A stretch of 64,000 nucleotides of DNA from Caldilineaceae bacterium. GTDB lineage: Bacteria > Chloroflexota > Anaerolineae > Caldilineales > Caldilineaceae. The translations under genes and the position numbers were made by a program. Location: the NCBI GenBank assembly GCA_020634815.1, contig JACKBA010000017.1, positions 70,240 to 134,239 on the forward strand, in the 5' to 3' direction. The notes under the pieces are model-generated. The model worked only from the letters and a program-made list of their open reading frames with translations, searched no databases and had not been told where the DNA came from. Every line of letters begins with the position of its first letter. Within the stretch, counting starts at the first letter, position 1. Of this stretch, positions 62,697 to 64,000 are shown one piece after another.

Positions 62697-64000
62697 TTGC
62701 CAAAGCTTGCAATCTACCTGTTTGGCGCGCCACGCGTCGAACTCGACGGCAAACCACTCGTAACCGACACGCGCAAGGCCACGGCATTGCTCGCCTATCT
62801 GGCCGTCACGCGCCAGGCCCACACGCGCGATACGCTTGCCACTTTGCTCTGGCCCGAACTTGACCAGACCCGTGCGCGCGCGGCGCTGCGGCGTACACTC
62901 TCGGCGCTCAACGCCGCCGCCGCACTGCCCTGGCTGCACGTCGAACGCGAGCAGGTGGCGCTTGCCCTTGACGACGATCTCTACTGCGATGTTCATGCCT
63001 TTGAACGTTGCCTGGCCGACTGCCCACCGACCGGCGCCATGCCCAGTGAGCCCTGCCGCGCGCACTTGGCCGAAGCGGCCGGCATTCAGCACGGTGATTT
63101 TCTCGCCGGCTTCACCCTGCGCGACAGCGCGGCGTTTGACGACTGGCAGTTCTTCCAGGCCGAAGGATATCGACACAACCTGGCCCGGCTCTTGGAGACG
63201 CTGGTACGCTGCGCGAGCGATGCGCAAGAATGGGCGGCGGCCATCGACTATGCGCGGCGCTGGCTGGCCATCGATCCGCTGCACGAGCCTGCCCATCGCC
63301 AGTTGATGCAGCTCTACGCCTTCGACCGCCAACGCTCCGCCGCGATTCGCCAGTATCAGGAGTGTGTGCGCATCCTGGATGAGGAACTCGGCGTTCCGCC
63401 CCTGGCCGAGACAATGGCGCTGCACGAGGCTATTCTCAATCGTGAGTTGGTGCTGCCGGGCCGTGCCGAAAGCCCGCCGCAGGGTCTGCGCGCGGCGCCG
63501 GTCGCCGTGCAATCCCCTTTGGTCGAGCGCGAGAGCGCCTGGACCGCCTTGCAGAATGCGTGCGCCCGGGCGGCAGACCACGGACAATTGATCGTCGTCG
63601 AGGGCGAAGCCGGCATCGGTAAGACCGCGCTGGCAGCGGCGTTTGCGGCTGAATACGCGCGCCAGGGCGCATCCGTCATCACCGTCAGTTGCTTCGAGGG
63701 CGAGACGGCGCTGGCCTACGCGCCGCTGGCGACGTTGCTCCAGCAGGCCGCCGCAAAGCCAGATTCGCGCGAGCGGCTCGCCGGCCTCGACCGCGCCTGG
63801 CTGGCGGAGGTGGGCCGGCTCCAGCCATCGCTGCTTGCTCTGCATGCCCACGACCTCGACGTACGTGGAGCCGACCCGTTTGTTGCTCAAAGCCGTTTTT
63901 TCGAGGGTATCGCCCAGGCGATTGACATTTTGTTGGCTGGCGGCCGGCCTGGCCTGCTGATTCTCGACGATATTCACAACGCCGACAATGCCACGCTGGA
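62697..64000 (+). CDS. BTAD/SARP-type transcriptional regulator with AAA ATPase (C-terminus beyond window)
   Basis: About 434 residues are visible. An OmpR-like winged helix opens the protein (LAIYLFGAPRVELDGKPLV, then LATLLWPELDQTRARAALRR). A bacterial transcriptional activation domain follows to about 255 (HEPAHRQLMQLYAFDRQRSA, then ELGVPPLAETMALH). An AAA ATPase domain then starts with Walker A GEAGIGKT at 303-310 and Walker B LLILDDIHNAD at the edge. The TTG start has TGGAGG six bases upstream. Full-length proteins of this kind end in TPR repeats. It probably activates genes carrying the CGTTACGG repeats, possibly including its own. Confidence 0.9.
   Translation, partial: MPKLAIYLFGAPRVELDGKPLVTDTRKATALLAYLAVTRQAHTRDTLATLLWPELDQTRARAALRRTLSALNAAAALPWLHVEREQVALALDDDLYCDVHAFERCLADCPPTGAMPSEPCRAHLAEAAGIQHGDFLAGFTLRDSAAFDDWQFFQAEGYRHNLARLLETLVRCASDAQEWAAAIDYARRWLAIDPLHEPAHRQLMQLYAFDRQRSAAIRQYQECVRILDEELGVPPLAETMALHEAILNRELVLPGRAESPPQGLRAAPVAVQSPLVERESAWTALQNACARAADHGQLIVVEGEAGIGKTALAAAFAAEYARQGASVITVSCFEGETALAYAPLATLLQQAAAKPDSRERLAGLDRAWLAEVGRLQPSLLALHAHDLDVRGADPFVAQSRFFEGIAQAIDILLAGGRPGLLILDDIHNADNATL

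Noticed and set aside
62571..63977. 468-codon open frame on the minus strand
   Set aside because: Antisense to the BTAD regulator, which has Walker A, winged-helix and BTAD features.

Overview
The window is a GC-rich (~65%) bacterial chromosome segment with no phage, IS element, CRISPR array or rRNA. Its gene content suggests a Chloroflexota bacterium of the Anaerolineae/Caldilineae type: a YfhO/GT39/GT2 envelope cluster, multi-TM sensor proteins of the kind fused to Chloroflexota histidine kinases, a BTAD-family regulator, a PdtaS/PdtaR-type two-component pair and many lipoproteins. That assignment is an inference from gene content; no marker rRNA is present.

Layout. 1-10 kb: a truncated PQQ-type sugar dehydrogenase lipoprotein, DUF1643, cupin phosphoglucose isomerase, a phosphoribosyltransferase, prfA-prmC-HAD hydrolase-M1 peptidase (plus strand), then leucine dehydrogenase, GNAT and an AhpD-like protein (minus). 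10-16 kb: dnaE interrupted by a 425-residue LAGLIDADG intein, then a GH43-like propeller protein. 16-25 kb (minus): DUF2207, zinc-ribbon, small protein and SPFH-HTH genes ending at a clear terminator, followed by an S49 protease and a large DUF4350-like protein. 25-36 kb (minus): scpB, an AmaP-like protein, YfhO, GT39 and GT2 glycosyl-transfer genes, ANTAR regulator and HisKA_2 kinase, tRNA-Pro(GGG), fmt. 36-43 kb (plus): DUF4870, a strongly promoted set (70-aa protein, DUF2089, DUF4097-like, SHOCT-like), a serine hydrolase, and an NfeD-stomatin pair.

43-54 kb: a 712-aa protein with 57 cysteines in 291 residues, coupled to a COG1313-type radical SAM enzyme; a XerC/D-like recombinase with an altered active site; SDR; RarD; GH3; a VapBC-type toxin-antitoxin with visible promoter/operator; a phytoene-desaturase-like oxidoreductase. 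54-64 kb: a complete partner-switching module (two STAS proteins plus a GAF-PP2C-HATPase fusion), a protoglobin fused to two Rieske domains, two paralogous multi-TM sensors plus the remnant of a third, a cupredoxin-like lipoprotein, and a truncated BTAD/AAA regulator.

How they may work together. The last 10 kb looks like a sensing island: partner switching, a haem/iron-sulfur protein, orphan membrane sensors and a BTAD activator. The element CGTTACGG-N4-CGTTACGG occurs both next to the partner-switching phosphatase and upstream of the BTAD gene, which could tie them into one regulon. The most novel items are the protoglobin-Rieske-Rieske protein, the cysteine-array protein with its radical SAM partner, and the SPFH protein with a C-terminal excisionase-type HTH.
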